NCBI GenBank assembly: GCA_013350335.1
Contig: CM023539.1
Span: 18,936,223 to 19,000,222, forward strand
Reading direction: 5' to 3'
Source: Chimonanthus salicifolius
Lineage: Eukaryota > Streptophyta > Magnoliopsida > Laurales > Calycanthaceae
DNA length: 64,000 bases
Each line of letters begins with the position of its first letter. The first letter of the stretch is position 1. A program made the position numbers and the translations under genes. The notes below the pieces were generated by a model that was given only the letters and a program-made list of their open reading frames with translations, was not told where the DNA came from and ran no database searches. Below are positions 41,319-53,078 of the stretch, in pieces.

Positions 41319-42125
41319 TCAAGTGATGATTTCTCTCACCAGCCAATCCAAACAAGGGTACGCAAAGTATAATATCAAAAACGAGGGCAAGGCAAACAGA
41401 AGGGTGACAAGGATGTAAAGTGCTAGGATGGCAGCGCTAGCCGGAATGACATATAGCACAATCAAAATGAAAATGATGACCAATGGGAATTTAGCTGTCA
41501 AGTTCATGAAGATAGCCAATGACTTCCTAATGGAAGAGTGGACCCTCCTCACATTCCAATAATCAGCCAAATGGCTAACATGATTTTCATTCAAAGATTG
41601 TTCAGCACGCAAGTATGGAGTGGAAATTCTGAGGCTACCGTGATTGACTTGACTTCCTAAGGCTGAGCCACTGTTGGAAGACTCAATTCCTTGATGCTCC
41701 CCACACAAAGCTGAATGCAACTTTACCCTGTCACCATTCATGCTCTCAACCATCCATAGAAGGAAAAAGTTCTTACGGGGAAACTTAAGATTTCCCTTAT
41801 AAACCAGCCGAAAGGATAATAAATGGCACCAGGGGCATGAAATGAACAGTGGTAGCTGGATTGGGAGAGTAGGGAACTTCACAACAGCCCATTGGAGTCC
41901 CAGGACACAGTTCTTGCAGAGCGTGTGACCACACCATAACACATATGGTATATTCTCAACAATATTGAAGGATTCACAACAAATCGGGCATTCCAGTCCT
42001 TCCTCTCTGTCAGCATTTGAAGAAACTTCATCATCTGAGCATTCAGAACCAGCTCTATTTGGCTTCACATGCTCGTACCGAGGTCCTACAGTCCCAGCTA
42101 GAGCAGTTGATGCAAAGCTCCACAT
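41319..42125 (-). CDS. Membrane-anchored RING-HC (C3HC4) zinc-finger protein, probable E3 ubiquitin ligase
   Basis: This is a complete 268-residue ORF without interruption. After an acidic N-terminal part (residues 20-42) comes a C3HC4 RING: C46-x2-C49, C65-x-H67, C70-x2-C73, C97-x2-C100. The spacing before the last pair is long (23 residues) and includes the segment WAVVKFPTLPIQLPLF. A stretch of about 45 hydrophobic residues at 213-257 gives two probable membrane helices near the C-terminus. RING proteins of this kind usually recruit an E2 and ubiquitinate membrane or nearby substrates. The substrate cannot be told from sequence. The overall layout matches a conserved angiosperm family of small RING plus two-TM proteins with the same length. 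The start is chosen because MWSFAS begins the conserved N-terminus. It is the only intact host gene seen in the window. Confidence 0.9.
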   Translation of the reverse strand: MWSFASTALAGTVGPRYEHVKPNRAGSECSDDEVSSNADREEGLECPICCESFNIVENIPYVLWCGHTLCKNCVLGLQWAVVKFPTLPIQLPLFISCPWCHLLSFRLVYKGNLKFPRKNFFLLWMVESMNGDRVKLHSALCGEHQGIESSNSGSALGSQVNHGSLRISTPYLRAEQSLNENHVSHLADYWNVRRVHSSIRKSLAIFMNLTAKFPLVIIFILIVLYVIPASAAILALYILVTLLFALPSFLILYFAYPCLDWLVREIIT

Positions 42126-43769
42126 GGCAACAGTGGAAGGAAGTGATTATCTTCAAAACATTTGGGGCAGAGTGAGAACCATAAAATGATTACAAACGGC
42201 CATAAATCCAATCCAGAGGAAAGTCGAATGCCAGAGAACAACTATCCACATGATTTCCTCATTAAAGGCAAACCTGTAAGGAAATGATATGTTGTAAGCA
42301 AGCAGACTCAGATCCTGCCATTCAGAATGAAATCTACACATGCTAATAGATAAAGAAGATATGACGTGAAATCCGTGGTGCTAAATTGTAGAATCTACAT
42401 ACAATAACAAGAATGGGTATTTTCGCAAATTACCCAATAGGTGAATTGTGTGTAGGTTTTGGAATAGCGATTCTAGCATAATAAAAAAGAACAGACTAAA
42501 GAGGATCTCCTAAGTAGATCATGTCCATTTCGGGTGTCAGACCCCTCCCCTCCCTCCCACCCCCTCACCCCCAAAAAAAAAAGCGACTCTCAAAATGGAT
42601 TCTCTAGCAACAAGTTAGAATCCAAAAGGCTTCACACTACCATAATAGTGAATTCAGACCAATAACTTATTAACTTGAAATGTAACACTCAGCTGACTTC
42701 ATAGCAATGGAGAGCTTTACACCCTTCGATTATGTTTTCACACATTCTCTTGAAAAAAACTTTGATTAAAATTTCTTAGAAAATAACCAATGACATGGGA
42801 GTAGCTTCCATTGAAGAGGATCTACTATACGAACTTCACCTATGAACCGAGTGGCCTAAATGGAGCCTTCCCACCCATGAAGATATATTTTATTTTATAA
42901 TGAGTTCCACTTTATTTAGAAAACAAGTTTTTTTTTAGCAGTTATTTATAAAACAAGTTAGGATTTTTTATTAAGTTGGAAGGTTTCCACTAAGAAAAAA
43001 AAAAATCCTCATGATTAGAATAGGAAATAATTTTAGAGCTCCATATATGCATGTATCAGATGGAGTTCAATTCTATAGCTTTGATTTTAGAGAAATTTGA
43101 GAATAGGAGTTGGAGTTCTGAATACAATATCAACAACAAACCTATATATATACGAGAAACCCATACTTTTCTGTGACTAGCATGAAGCTTCTTGATTTAT
43201 TTAATGATGAAACTACTTGATATAGCAATTAATCTTCTCTGTTTAATCATTTCCTTATTAGCCTTGTAACCTCAATCTGTTTCAATGAGCAACATGTCTA
43301 TATCAATAGACGATGCAAAGTGATTTCAAAAATACTATAAGTTAGATTGTGCAGCTTGGGAATAAGAATTTCCTGTGGTGTTGAATGTGTCCTGTCAGGT
43401 TAGTCAACTTTCAAGCATAATTCTTGTCATCTAAAATCTAAAAATTCTATGGTGGAATTAATTCCATATTAATTCTGGTTAATGCCTTTATCACAATGAA
43501 AAATTTGTAATCCTCATAAGTTTGATTTAATGGGGTCAATTAGAGGGTTGGTTTTAGTTTGAGCATTGTGTTCATATTGCAGTTAAGATTTCATTTCTAT
43601 CAAATATTTTGGATTGGATTTGGATTCAAGCCAAAGAAACTTAGAATTATCAGTCTTGAACTGCATCAGTTTGGTCATCCAAGTGCACTCCATTCTTTGG
43701 GAGGCTTGTGGGGAAAAAGAAGAATAAAATAACAACACTACCAAAACACTCCACCCAAGTAGGCTTATT
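42126..43769. other. Intergenic region upstream of the RING gene
   Basis: On the minus strand this should hold the 5' UTR and promoter of the RING gene. I could not fix a transcription start. A CT-rich tract (42541-42570) and AT-rich sequence are present. The short ORF at 42153-42341 lies immediately upstream of the start codon and shows no domain. Confidence 0.5.
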
Positions 43770-44257
43770 CAAGGGGTGGGTTCGAGCTGGGCTTTCCCCC
43801 ATCTCAGCCTAGCCTGTTTTCAAAATCTAAAAGCCCAAGCTTTTCAAAGTTGAAGCCCAAGGCCATCCGTTTGAAAAAGTGAAGGCCCGAGCCCGCTCAT
43901 TTGAGACTATAAAAATCCATTAATATTAAAAGTGGACATGATGATCTACAAGTGGATCAAATTTGCATGAAAAATTTAGTTTGTAGCCACTTGATCTTAA
44001 TGGTCAAAGTAACTAGACGTCCTTAAAATAAAAAAGACAGACACCAAGTGACTTTGACTACTAAATGATCAAATAGCTAAAAATTGAGTTTTGGACTCAA
44101 ATTTGATCCAGTTGTAGTGATCATGTCTACTTTCAATCTGAACAATCATTCTTATGATAAATTTCAAAATAATCCTTTACTATTGTTTAATATCAAAGAG
44201 TTTTATTATACCGCCTCAAAAATCTTACATGTCCATTAATTTATTGCAACCGATGAT

Positions 44258-45220
44258 TGATCCAGGACAACTAATAAGGTGACCCTAAATGCCTAATGTG
44301 ACACCTAAAAATTAAAAGGAATGAAAATAATGCACCCTAAAACTAACATGGGCTGAAATTAAAATCTAAATTAATATATGCAATTAATTAATATAGACTA
44401 GCCATCAATAACCATGCAAATATGGAGAATTTAATGTGTGAATGGAAAGGATGGGCTCAAAGTATTAAATGAATTAAATGGGCAAGGGTTAATAACTTAA
44501 GTTAGGCACATGGAAAGTAACTTGTTAAATGGATGCTTAGTCACGTGGGGAACTTAAGGGAGTTAGGGCAACCATTCGAAAAGAAAAAGGAAAAGGGGAA
44601 AAGGGGATTTATGGCAGCAAGGATAAGAGGAAAAGGAGCTTTACGGCAGCAAGGAAAAGAGGAAAAGGAGGAGCGGAAGTCTCAAGAAGGGGTTTTGGAA
44701 GGATGGTGAGGTTGGATGGCAGATTTGGAGAAAACGACAAGGAGGGAAGGCTCTAGAAGGGTAGGCGATGGTTGTATGGGTTTGGGATGGTCTCGAAAAT
44801 CCAGGGATGGCTTTGGAGAAGAAAAGAAGAGGAGGAAAGGAAAGAAAAGAGAAGAAGAAGAAGATAGGAAGAGAAGTACCTGAATCAGAAGTAGGGCCTC
44901 TCGCCAAGCCTCACGTCGTTGCCTCACGCTAAGGAATCACTCCCAAAGATTGTCGCACCACTCATAGGTATTTTGAGAAAACTTTCTCAAGTTTTTATTC
45001 ATTCAACTATATCCTCCCAAAAACGGGATTACATAGGTATTTATAATAATCTCAAAGCAAGAAAATAGTAACTAAAATTAGAAACCCCTAAATACATTCA
45101 AAACGAAAATAACTCACTGAAAATAGTAAATCCTAATTTCTAATTACAACCAAATCGAAAATAGAAATAAACAATAAAAAGAAACTCTTAATTCAAAGGG
45201 AAATCTGCTGCTCCGCATCA
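44258..45220 (-). repeat. 3' LTR of the 3.1-kb element
   Basis: It starts tgatccaggacaacta and ends gctccgcatca on the plus strand. It contains G/A-rich 'aaaggggaaaaggggatttatggcagcaagg' repeats (44585-44665) shared with the other LTR. The long minus-strand ORFs here (44641-44927) also occur in the other LTR and have no domain. Confidence 0.93.
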
Positions 45221-45233
45221 ATCTCCCCATCTG
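45221..45233 (-). other. Polypurine tract of the 3.1-kb element
   Basis: Minus-strand cagatggggagat immediately precedes the 3' LTR. Confidence 0.8.
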
Positions 45234-45277
45234 AAAAGAACTCGACCTCGAGTTCAAACAGATGAAAAGATGCAAAT

Positions 45278-46306
45278 CTACCCACGCACTGCGTCTTCCC
45301 AATGTCGGGTCTTCAAAATGCAATCACGCATATGTGAGGCCTTCAGATATAAACCAAGCGGATTAGCATCGGGCCAAAATAAGAATGCTAGATCGGCTCT
45401 CCTCCGCCATCGATGGTATACTCGGAATCCGATACTGACGTCATGACCAACTCTGGGTGGCGATAACAGCAATGTGTGAATATAGTACGCCGCCGATGTG
45501 TCATGACTCTTAAATATCTCCATTAAATTAGGAGCAAATCGATGTAGCTTAAACTCAGGCAACCAAGTGATATCTGTCAGGGGCCTGGGCCTCCACGTCA
45601 CAAGATATAGCTGACGTCCTCCTGCAGGTGTGGAAACAGCTTCCTCGACTAGTATAAATTCTATCTTCTCTCTTTTGGGTGGTATGGTAGGTAAAGAAGG
45701 TAAATGCTGAGTTGGCTGGATAGGTGTAGGACACGGGTCATGTTGTGGATCAGGTTGTGGATCATTTTGTGGGTCAGAAAGGCTAGTAGGATGGTCAACA
45801 TCAGACTGTGAATCAGGAAGGGCAGTAGGATGTTCAGGATCATGCTGATGTGGAGTGGGGCTTGGAAGTGAAGATGTTGGTTCTGGATTGGGTGTGAGGT
45901 CTACCACATTATTATCCACATCAATTTCCTTGGACTCGCATTGAAAATTTGTAGCAAGCTCATATTTTTCATTGCATCCATTAATGTGACTTTTAATTTC
46001 AACGTGCGATTCATGAATGTGCAGTACAGATGCATGTACAGACTCAGATAGATTGGGTGACACTAACACCGAAATAGGATTTGTGGATGGAGACGGTATG
46101 TGGACACACCTAACTTTCTTAACCTGAGTGGGGCACTCACGAGCAAGATGCTCATAGCATCGGCAGTGACAATAAAATGTCCCTAAATCTAACTTGGTTT
46201 CCATACGGATTAGGCGAGCACTTATCTCTAATACAACCTTGGCAATATGTGCGGGAACCATGTTGAATGTCCTAAACTGATCTACTCTAAGAATGATACA
46301 TTGCAA
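45278..46306 (-). CDS. Retrotransposon protein with degenerate zinc knuckle and chromo-like C-terminus
   Basis: 342 uninterrupted codons. Residues about 1-45 resemble the end of a gag capsid. Residues 46-60 hold a damaged CCHC knuckle (CHCRCYEHLARECP, where the first Cys has shifted). A long low-complexity middle follows (about 130-215), rich in Asp, Pro, His, Gln and Thr/Ser with repeated DPQ/DPE/PTSL motifs. Residues 216-270 (FILVEEAVSTPAGGRQLYLVTWRPRPLT..) resemble the module at the very end of Ty3/gypsy integrases, with the usual TW(L/I) and aP(n/d)L(m) positions. The protein therefore joins the two ends of a gag-pol polyprotein without the enzymes between. A packaging or targeting role is inference. 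It could also be an internal-deletion relic that happens to stay open. Confidence 0.65.
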   Translation of the reverse strand: MQCIILRVDQFRTFNMVPAHIAKVVLEISARLIRMETKLDLGTFYCHCRCYEHLARECPTQVKKVRCVHIPSPSTNPISVLVSPNLSESVHASVLHIHESHVEIKSHINGCNEKYELATNFQCESKEIDVDNNVVDLTPNPEPTSSLPSPTPHQHDPEHPTALPDSQSDVDHPTSLSDPQNDPQPDPQHDPCPTPIQPTQHLPSLPTIPPKREKIEFILVEEAVSTPAGGRQLYLVTWRPRPLTDITWLPEFKLHRFAPNLMEIFKSHDTSAAYYIHTLLLSPPRVGHDVSIGFRVYHRWRRRADLAFLFWPDANPLGLYLKASHMRDCILKTRHWEDAVRG

Positions 46307-46398
46307 ATTTCTCTTTTTTATAATTAATTAATTATTAATTAATTAATTTTTTAAATGCGATCTAAGATCTGGAAAGTTAAGAAACTCTCCTAACGTAG

Positions 46399-46412
46399 GC
46401 TCTGATACCAAA
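46399..46412 (-). other. Primer-binding site of the 3.1-kb element
   Basis: Minus-strand ttggtatcagagcc lies directly inside the 5' LTR and matches the initiator-Met tRNA site. Confidence 0.9.
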
Positions 46413-46414
46413 TT

Positions 46415-47380
46415 TGATAAAGGACAACTAATAGGGTAACCCTAAATGCCTAATGTGGTTCCTAAAAATTAAAATGAATGAAAATAATGCACCCTAAAAC
46501 TAACATGGGCTGAAATTAAAATCTAAATTAATATATGCAATTAATTAATATAAATTAGCCATCAATAACCATGCAAATATGGAGAATTTAATGTGTGAAT
46601 GGAAAGGATGGGCTCCAAGTATTAAATGAATCAAATGGGTAAGGGTTCATAACTTAAGTTAGGCACATGGAAAGTAACTTGTTAAATGGATGCTTAGTCA
46701 CGTGGGGAACTTAAGAAACATAGTGCAACCATTCGAAAAGAAAAAGGAAAAGAGGAAAAGGGGATTTACGGCAGCAAGGAGAGGAAAAGGAGATTTACGG
46801 CAGCAAGGAAAAGAGGAAAAGGAGCAACGGAAGTCTCAGGGAAGGGGTTTTGGAAGGATGGTGAGGTTGGATGGCAGATTTGGGGAAAGCAACAAGGAGG
46901 AAAGGCTCTAGAAGGGTAGGCGATGGTTGTATGGGTTTGGGATGGTCTCGAAAATCCAGGGATGGCTTTGGAGAAGAAAAGAAAAGGAGGAGGAAAGGAA
47001 AGAAGAGAGAAGAAGAAGATAGGAAGAGAAGTACCTAAATCAGAAGTAGGGCCTCTCGCCAAGCCTCACACCGTTGCTTAACGCTAAGGAATCACTCCCA
47101 AAGATTGTCGCACCACTCACAGGTATTTTGAGAAAACTTTCTCAAGTTTTTATTCATTCAACTATATCCTCCCAAAAACGAGATTACATAGGTATTTAAA
47201 ATAATCTCAAAGCAAGAAAATAGTAACAACTAAAATTAGAAACCCCTAAATACACTCAAAACGAAAATAACTTACTGAAAATAGTAAATCCTAATTTCTA
47301 ATTACAACCAAATCGAAAATAGAAATAAACAATAAAAAAAAAAACTCTTAATTCAAAGGGAAATCTGCTGCTCCGCATCA
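46415..47380 (-). repeat. 5' LTR of the 3.1-kb element
   Basis: It starts tgataaaggacaacta and ends gctccgcatca on the plus strand, followed by atgat. Compared with the left LTR it has only small indels and substitutions. Confidence 0.93.
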
Positions 47381-47385
47381 ATGAT

Positions 47386-49008
47386 ATTCTTATTTAATTA
47401 GGAAAAGAGAGGCATAATTTAGAATGTCAATCCAATGCATTGATTGCTCCATTTCTGTTTTTTTTCTCTATTAGGAGTATACTAGCCAATCCCAACCCTT
47501 ATTTCCCTCTTTTCCAGCACTTAAAAAGAATTAAATGGATTGGGAACTAGATGCACTCTATATAGAGATGGATATCAAATTTGTTATCGTATACATTCCA
47601 TCTATCTTGTCTAAACAACATAGATCTCTATCATTGGTGCAAATCTTGGTCATTGTTTGGGCATTCTACAAATCTAGATTAGATAAAAATGAAGACTATG
47701 TAGCAACTAGAGGTATGCTATCTATGTTTATTATGATAATCTTATGGTTTTCTACATGTGCATCTACGATCTTAAATGATTGTAATTTACCAACCTTAAG
47801 TATTGTAAAGATCTCGAGTTTATATTTGTAGGTACATATACAAAGGTATTATCAAGTCTAATGGTTTCACCCAGTAAATATACTTACTGTTTATGTTTCC
47901 TTTTTATCAATCTTGAGTTATGATGGTCAATGAAATATAAATGACCTTATTCCTTATGTTTTGCAATCATAGTTTTATGTCCTGGTTCTATGTGGTTAGG
48001 TCAATTCTTGATTGGTATGACTTCCATGCATCCTAAGGCTTAAGCATGGGGTTAGAGCCTTGGAATATTTTGGTCATGATTTTTTGGGGGTGTGGTTATA
48101 TTAGAATTATTTTGAGCAATTTTTTTTTTTTTTTTTGAGAGAGAATAGGACTATTAGAATGTTGTTTAACTAAGGTAATTCAAAGGTTGCATATATTTCC
48201 ACTGACTTGGGTTAAAAAAAATGAAGACAGCAAAGCTAATTTTTAAATTGGTAGTGTCTAATCTTTTTTAAATTCAATTCGACGAAATAATTGTTGTACC
48301 TCTTAGTACTATTTTCTTGTAGCCACATGTAAAGTGTGTCTACACTACTTTTCAGAAATTGGAAAAAGGACTAATGGTACACATTCACATGTATATTGGC
48401 TAAATTGAACCTAAAGCCCAACGGGCTTTTTAAAAGTAAATGAGCTCAAAATTTTAGCCTGAGCCTGGCCTGATGAGCTGTTATATGTGTTCAAACCCTT
48501 TTGCTTGTGATGAGTTCAAGCAAGTCTCATGCGAGGTTTGGTTTGAGGAATAGGCATATACCCAAGAAAAGTTGAATCAACTCATTAACCCTATAAACGG
48601 GCTACAACAAAATCATGTAAAGCCATCTAAATTCTTAGTGAAAAGTTTGGTCAATGGATCAACTGCTACATCAAATAGATTAACAACTTAACCAGTGACT
48701 CACCGGTTGCATAGTTTGCCCAAAAAAAAAAGAATGTATATTACAATAATGATTAAGGCGTGAATAGAATGGAATGGATCTTGTGGACAGATACATCTAT
48801 GGGTGATTATGGAAATAAGCACGTATGAGCCTAAAATTAGGTAGGTCCATCACATGGATTTGATCAAGGCTATCAAAGCCTACTTTTTTATTTGGTGAAG
48901 TGATGATCAAGATCCACAACTACAATTTAAAAAAGAAACTCAATTATGATGAACTACTACTACATCAGGTGCTTGATAGCCAATTAGGCCATAGAAATGC
49001 AGAACCAC
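47386..49008. other. Intergenic, AT-rich; no gene recognised
   Basis: It contains a T(19) run near 48118, GGGCTTT/aagccc motifs at 48410-48475, and a 98-codon ORF (47535-47831) without recognisable domain and probably not coding. Confidence 0.5.
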
Positions 49009-50074
49009 TGATTAGAAATGCAGTACAATTAATAGGGTAACCCTAAATGCCTAATGTAGTTCCCTAAAGATTAAAAGAGATGAAAATAATGCATTCTAAA
49101 TCTAAAATGGGCTAAAATTAAAATCTAAATAATACTTAATTAATATAAAATTTATTTACAAATAATCACGCAGATTAGAAGCTAATGTGAGAATGGAAAT
49201 ATAGGAAAATTAAGCCATTAATCATTCCGATGAAAATTGAGTCAAACAATCAAAAAATCTAGTCAACTTGTCAAAGGCTGGTTAGGAAAGGTGGGTAAAA
49301 GATTAAAAAGGAAGGGTATTTATGGGATGGGAAAAGTTAAGGGGACATGAGGGAGACAAGGTTATTAATGGATTTGAATGAAGGCTTAGGATACGGTGGT
49401 GGGAGAAAGGGTTTTTTGTTTTGCTTTAAATAAAATAAGGAAAAGTGGGCATGGGTTGGCTTAATGGGACCGTCTCTATTAAAAGAATAAAGGGAATGAG
49501 TGGCTTTAGGTAATGGAAGATTTTATGGGGATTACAGGTGCTGGGCGACACATCGAAACAATCTGGGAAGGTCTGGCTGCAGCAAGCAGATGCAGTAGAG
49601 GGTGGCGGAAGCAAAAGAAAAGCATAGGATGGTGGCAGCAGCAGTTTTAGGGGATGATGTGAGGGGCAGCAACAAGAAGTCGTTGGATGGTATTAAAAGT
49701 AAAGAAAAGAAAGAGAGAGAGAGAGTAAAAGAGAGATGGAGGATATCTAAGATGTGTACCTAGTAGAAGATGGAAGGATGGTAGGCTCACACTAGGCTTC
49801 ACGCCAAAAGAAAGGCCTCATGCAAAAGGAATTGCTCCATACAATCAATCGCACCAAGGTTGCGAAGATCTCAAAATTTTCAATTCATTCAATCGTGTGT
49901 TTTTGCCCTAATGGGCTTACAACCTATTTATTCAGATACATAAGGCACAAAGACCAAAATACCCTTGCATGAAAAAAGTCTAAAATACCCTCAGATAATA
50001 AATAATAAAAAGAAATTGCATCAAGCCAAATAAATAAATTTGGTGACTCATATGCTCCAAAATGCTCCGCATCA
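49009..50074 (-). mobile_element. Solo LTR related to the 3.1-kb element
   Basis: It starts tgattag and ends atgctccgcatca. It shares with the 44258/46415 LTRs 'aatagggtaaccctaaatgcctaatgt', 'ctaaaattaaaatctaaat' and the terminal ctccgcatca. It is more diverged than those two from each other. The flanks are accac (49004-49008) and accat (50075-50079), a target duplication with one mismatch. No interior remains. Confidence 0.75.
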
Positions 50075-52029
50075 ACCATTATACAAGAAATTGTAGCACA
50101 ATTGGCCATAGCTCATTGTTATAGCCTAGAGGTTGTGGATTAAAGTCATACGGGTGTTAGATAAGCAATCGGTCAATGAAAACAATTTGCCAAATCCAAA
50201 GATAAAGACCAACTTAGATGATGATGATGATGAAGATGAAATGGTAGTACCCATTATACAATGAAGGATTTTTATGAAAGGAAAAATAATGAGGGTATTT
50301 AAGCAAAGGCATTTGTAACCAATCCATCACCATATTTTCGAGTTCACCCTCATATCCTCAAGTTCAAGCCATGGGTTGATTGATGCAATTAAAATGATTT
50401 TTGGTATTGCCCAATATTCAAGCATAGATATCTTTCCAATCAATCCATCTCCATCATCTCAGGTTGGCCCCACATAGGAGTGTTCGGCATCACACATTGC
50501 ACATTGATGTGCAATAGATGATTTGTAATATGTAAAATTTATTCATATTTTCAAAAGTATATTTAAAATCATATGTATAATAGTCAATAAGTTATTGGGT
50601 CTTATGAATTTTAGTATCAAAGTGATTCTCCAAGTCAATACTCAATTAATAATGTCAGCCAACATTCAATGTTTCCCAAATAAAGAAATTATTAAAAATC
50701 AATATCCAATCTTTGAAGGCAATGACCTATTAACCAAATTTGTGAGAGGAACTGACAGAGAGAGAAGTGATCTCATTGGATAAGATGGTAAAGTGACACT
50801 GAGCATACACTGGCTTTTTTGGCAAGCAATTATATCAAATTTTAGAAGTTCTTCATCATACATGCCAATACAATGACAAGAAATAGGTTCGCCAATACAA
50901 TGATAAGTATCAATTGATATGTAAATATATGGAGATAACCTAGGTCACAATGTTGCACTATGATCCTTGTCACTCACCTTGGATGCATGAAAAAAATTCA
51001 TTAGGGGGATAGGATGTAAAAAGGGTTTGAAGATGGATTTTTTATTCTTTGGAAAGAAAGATGGACTAAATTTCAACCCAGTTGGATGGCAACAGCCATA
51101 CCCAAGGGCTGAAAAATAAGTGGTTGGTCTTGGATTAATTGTCACTGATTAATCAGTAAAATCATCCAATTGAGCATGAAAGTTCATCCATCCCAATTCA
51201 TGATGCTCCAATTCACATTCCCTGTCTAAAATCTGGCATACATTCTGGAGGCCCCACAAGGCCTGCTGTGGCCTGCTATAGTTATGAAAGTTGAGACACA
51301 CAAATCAAATCCACATTTATATCTGATTAAAAAAATCTAAGCAACATTAGGTTCTGAATCTAATATAGTTTAATCAACTTTAGTATCAGTATCTCATATT
51401 AGTTTTGCAGTAGAGAAAATAAAGTTCTCCCTTTTGATAGATTAATTTACACTTGAAACATGCCATGTGGGAATCTCTTGTTAGAATCATATGATTCACT
51501 CTTTGAATTGTATAATTTAAGCCCCCCAAAAAGGAAATAAATAATATAATCAGTACTTTTATGCTATTCAATGGAATATTATCATTCAAATGGTAAATCT
51601 AACAGCTTTCTTATCATCAAATATCACCACTAAAACTCTTGCCAATTATTTATTTATTTATCTATTTGAAAGATAGCTCATGCCAATTACCAATCAATTA
51701 TGTTATAAACTATAAAAGATACATTTTCATTTTTTTCCAAATTAACATGGGTGTGCTCAAAAGCTGGCTCATATGGATATAACTGATAGGATGACCGTAG
51801 AGTGGGTGTGTGTAGGCAAGTTAGTGAAATGTTATGTGAGTGAAGAGTGCCATGTAAATTGAAAGGGAGTTTTTATAAAACAAGAATTAAAACTGCTGCT
51901 AATTGAAATTGAATGTTGAGCAACAGGGAAAAGATAGGTACATAAAGAAATGGTAACAAAGATAATATGCTAAAATTAACATGTGGTGAAAAGAAAGAAA
52001 ATATAGCACACCCATAGTTAATGATGCAA
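50075..52029. other. Old intergenic sequence, nothing recognised
   Basis: AT-rich. ORFs are short and unrelated to any family I know. A gat(gat)n run lies at 50218-50234. Confidence 0.45.
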
Positions 52030-52215
52030 TAACGAAAGCCTATAGTTATTGTTGTGAAGAAAATATAAGGAAATGTCACATAAGATGGTTTGTCCATATC
52101 TTTAGAAGACCAAAAAACAACCCTCGTATAAAGACCAAAAGACTACAAGTAGAAGGTGCTACAGGAAAGGGAGGCTATTAAAGAAGTTTATTGAGGTCAT
52201 GATGTGGGGAAATGA
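52030..52215 (+). pseudogene. LINE (non-LTR retrotransposon) 3' coding remnant
   Basis: The translation around 52075-52160 reads HIRWFVHIFRRPKNNP, then KRLQVEGATGKGG. This corresponds to the 'RWFGH..RRP..AP' and 'GRGRPKKTW' motifs that plant LINE polyproteins carry near the end of the reverse transcriptase ORF. A stop follows GKGGY, and a frame change ends the similarity. No upstream RT motifs or poly-A tail were identified. Confidence 0.55.
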
Positions 52216-53078
52216 TGAAGGGTAGGATCAAATTTAACACCTACCTATGCCTTCAACGTAGAAATAAGTAGAACTCCACAAAATCTGGCTCAAATCTGAT
52301 ATGAACTCAAGAAAACCCTAACTCAAAAACTTCCAAGTCTAAGAAAATCTTCATATTAACTTCAACAAAATAACGCCACTCGATCACTCACCCGGTTGTA
52401 CGGGTAAATGGAGCTTGGAATGGGTGAACGAAATCCCCAAAATTCTCATCGGAATAATGGAATAAGGTCAAGAACTTCCTTAGGCAAAAATTAAACCATG
52501 CAATAATCATTAAAGAAATAGGAATTCTAGAATTTCTATAATTGAATTACTTCATTCAAAATTCGTCCAAGGGTTGGGCGAAATTGGGAAGTAGAACTAG
52601 AATTCAACTAGAAAATAACTAGAAGACTAAAGGATAACACCCATCACAAAGAGAACTTAATCTTGCATAAAGCAAAAAGAATTGAAATTTGAGCTTGGGA
52701 TGCACTGTGTACATGCCCAATGCCTCCATTTATAAGAAAATTTTACAAAATAATTACAATCAATGCCATCCTTAGATGCAACCCAAAGGTTTGGAATGAC
52801 GGCGAGGAACCAGCCTCAGGAAGTGGGAGTCCCCATAGAGTTACTCAGTGTGTGTTGGTAGGGAGGCTTGCACATGCCACGAGGATTAGTCGGGTGCTCT
52901 AAGAGGCCTGGACACCTTGGTCATCAAGAAATGACATCCTTAGATGCATGACATGTGTCACCTACTTAACTAGATTACATCTCAACCACTGATACAAAAG
53001 AACAAAAAAATAACATGTTGCATCTCTTGGATGCATTCCTCTTCGACTACTTTGCTTGCATTGACCTTTGGGACCACT
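52216..53078. repeat. Unassigned region with a possible SINE/LINE tail motif
   Basis: The segment 52795-52960 contains 'ggaggcttgcacatgccacgaggattagtcggg' (split here for reading at 52861-52892) and 'aggcctggacacc', a sequence type often seen repeated in plant genomes. A short 'catccttagatgca' occurs on both sides (52767 and 52934). No A/B boxes could be assigned with confidence. Confidence 0.3.

Larger units (their letters stand above)
44258..47380 (-). mobile_element. Complete non-autonomous LTR retrotransposon (3.1 kb)
   Basis: Two direct LTRs (44258-45220, 963 bp; 46415-47380, 966 bp) begin TGAT and end GCATCA. They flank a 1.2-kb interior. A perfect target duplication atgat lies at 44253-44257 and 47381-47385. 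On the minus strand a PBS (ttggtatcagagcc) lies beside the right LTR and a PPT (cagatggggagat) beside the left LTR. The interior has one ORF (45278-46306) and no protease, RT, RNase H or integrase, so mobility must have depended on enzymes from another element. LTR identity appears high. Confidence 0.93.
43770..48503. mobile_element. Possible hAT-like DNA element hosting the 3.1-kb retrotransposon
   Basis: The left end caaggggtgggttcgagctgg and the right end (reverse complement) caaaagggtttgaacac are similar. Inside each are subterminal gggctt/aagccc and gagccc/gggctc motifs (43790-43905 and 48410-48475), as in many plant hAT elements. No 8-bp target duplication could be confirmed and no transposase is visible. 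Low confidence. Confidence 0.25.

Noticed and set aside
44641..44927. ORFs of 81-88 codons repeated at 46766-47062
   Set aside because: Present in both LTRs of the 3.1-kb element because the LTRs are duplicates, not because a gene is conserved. Pro/Phe/Ser low complexity.
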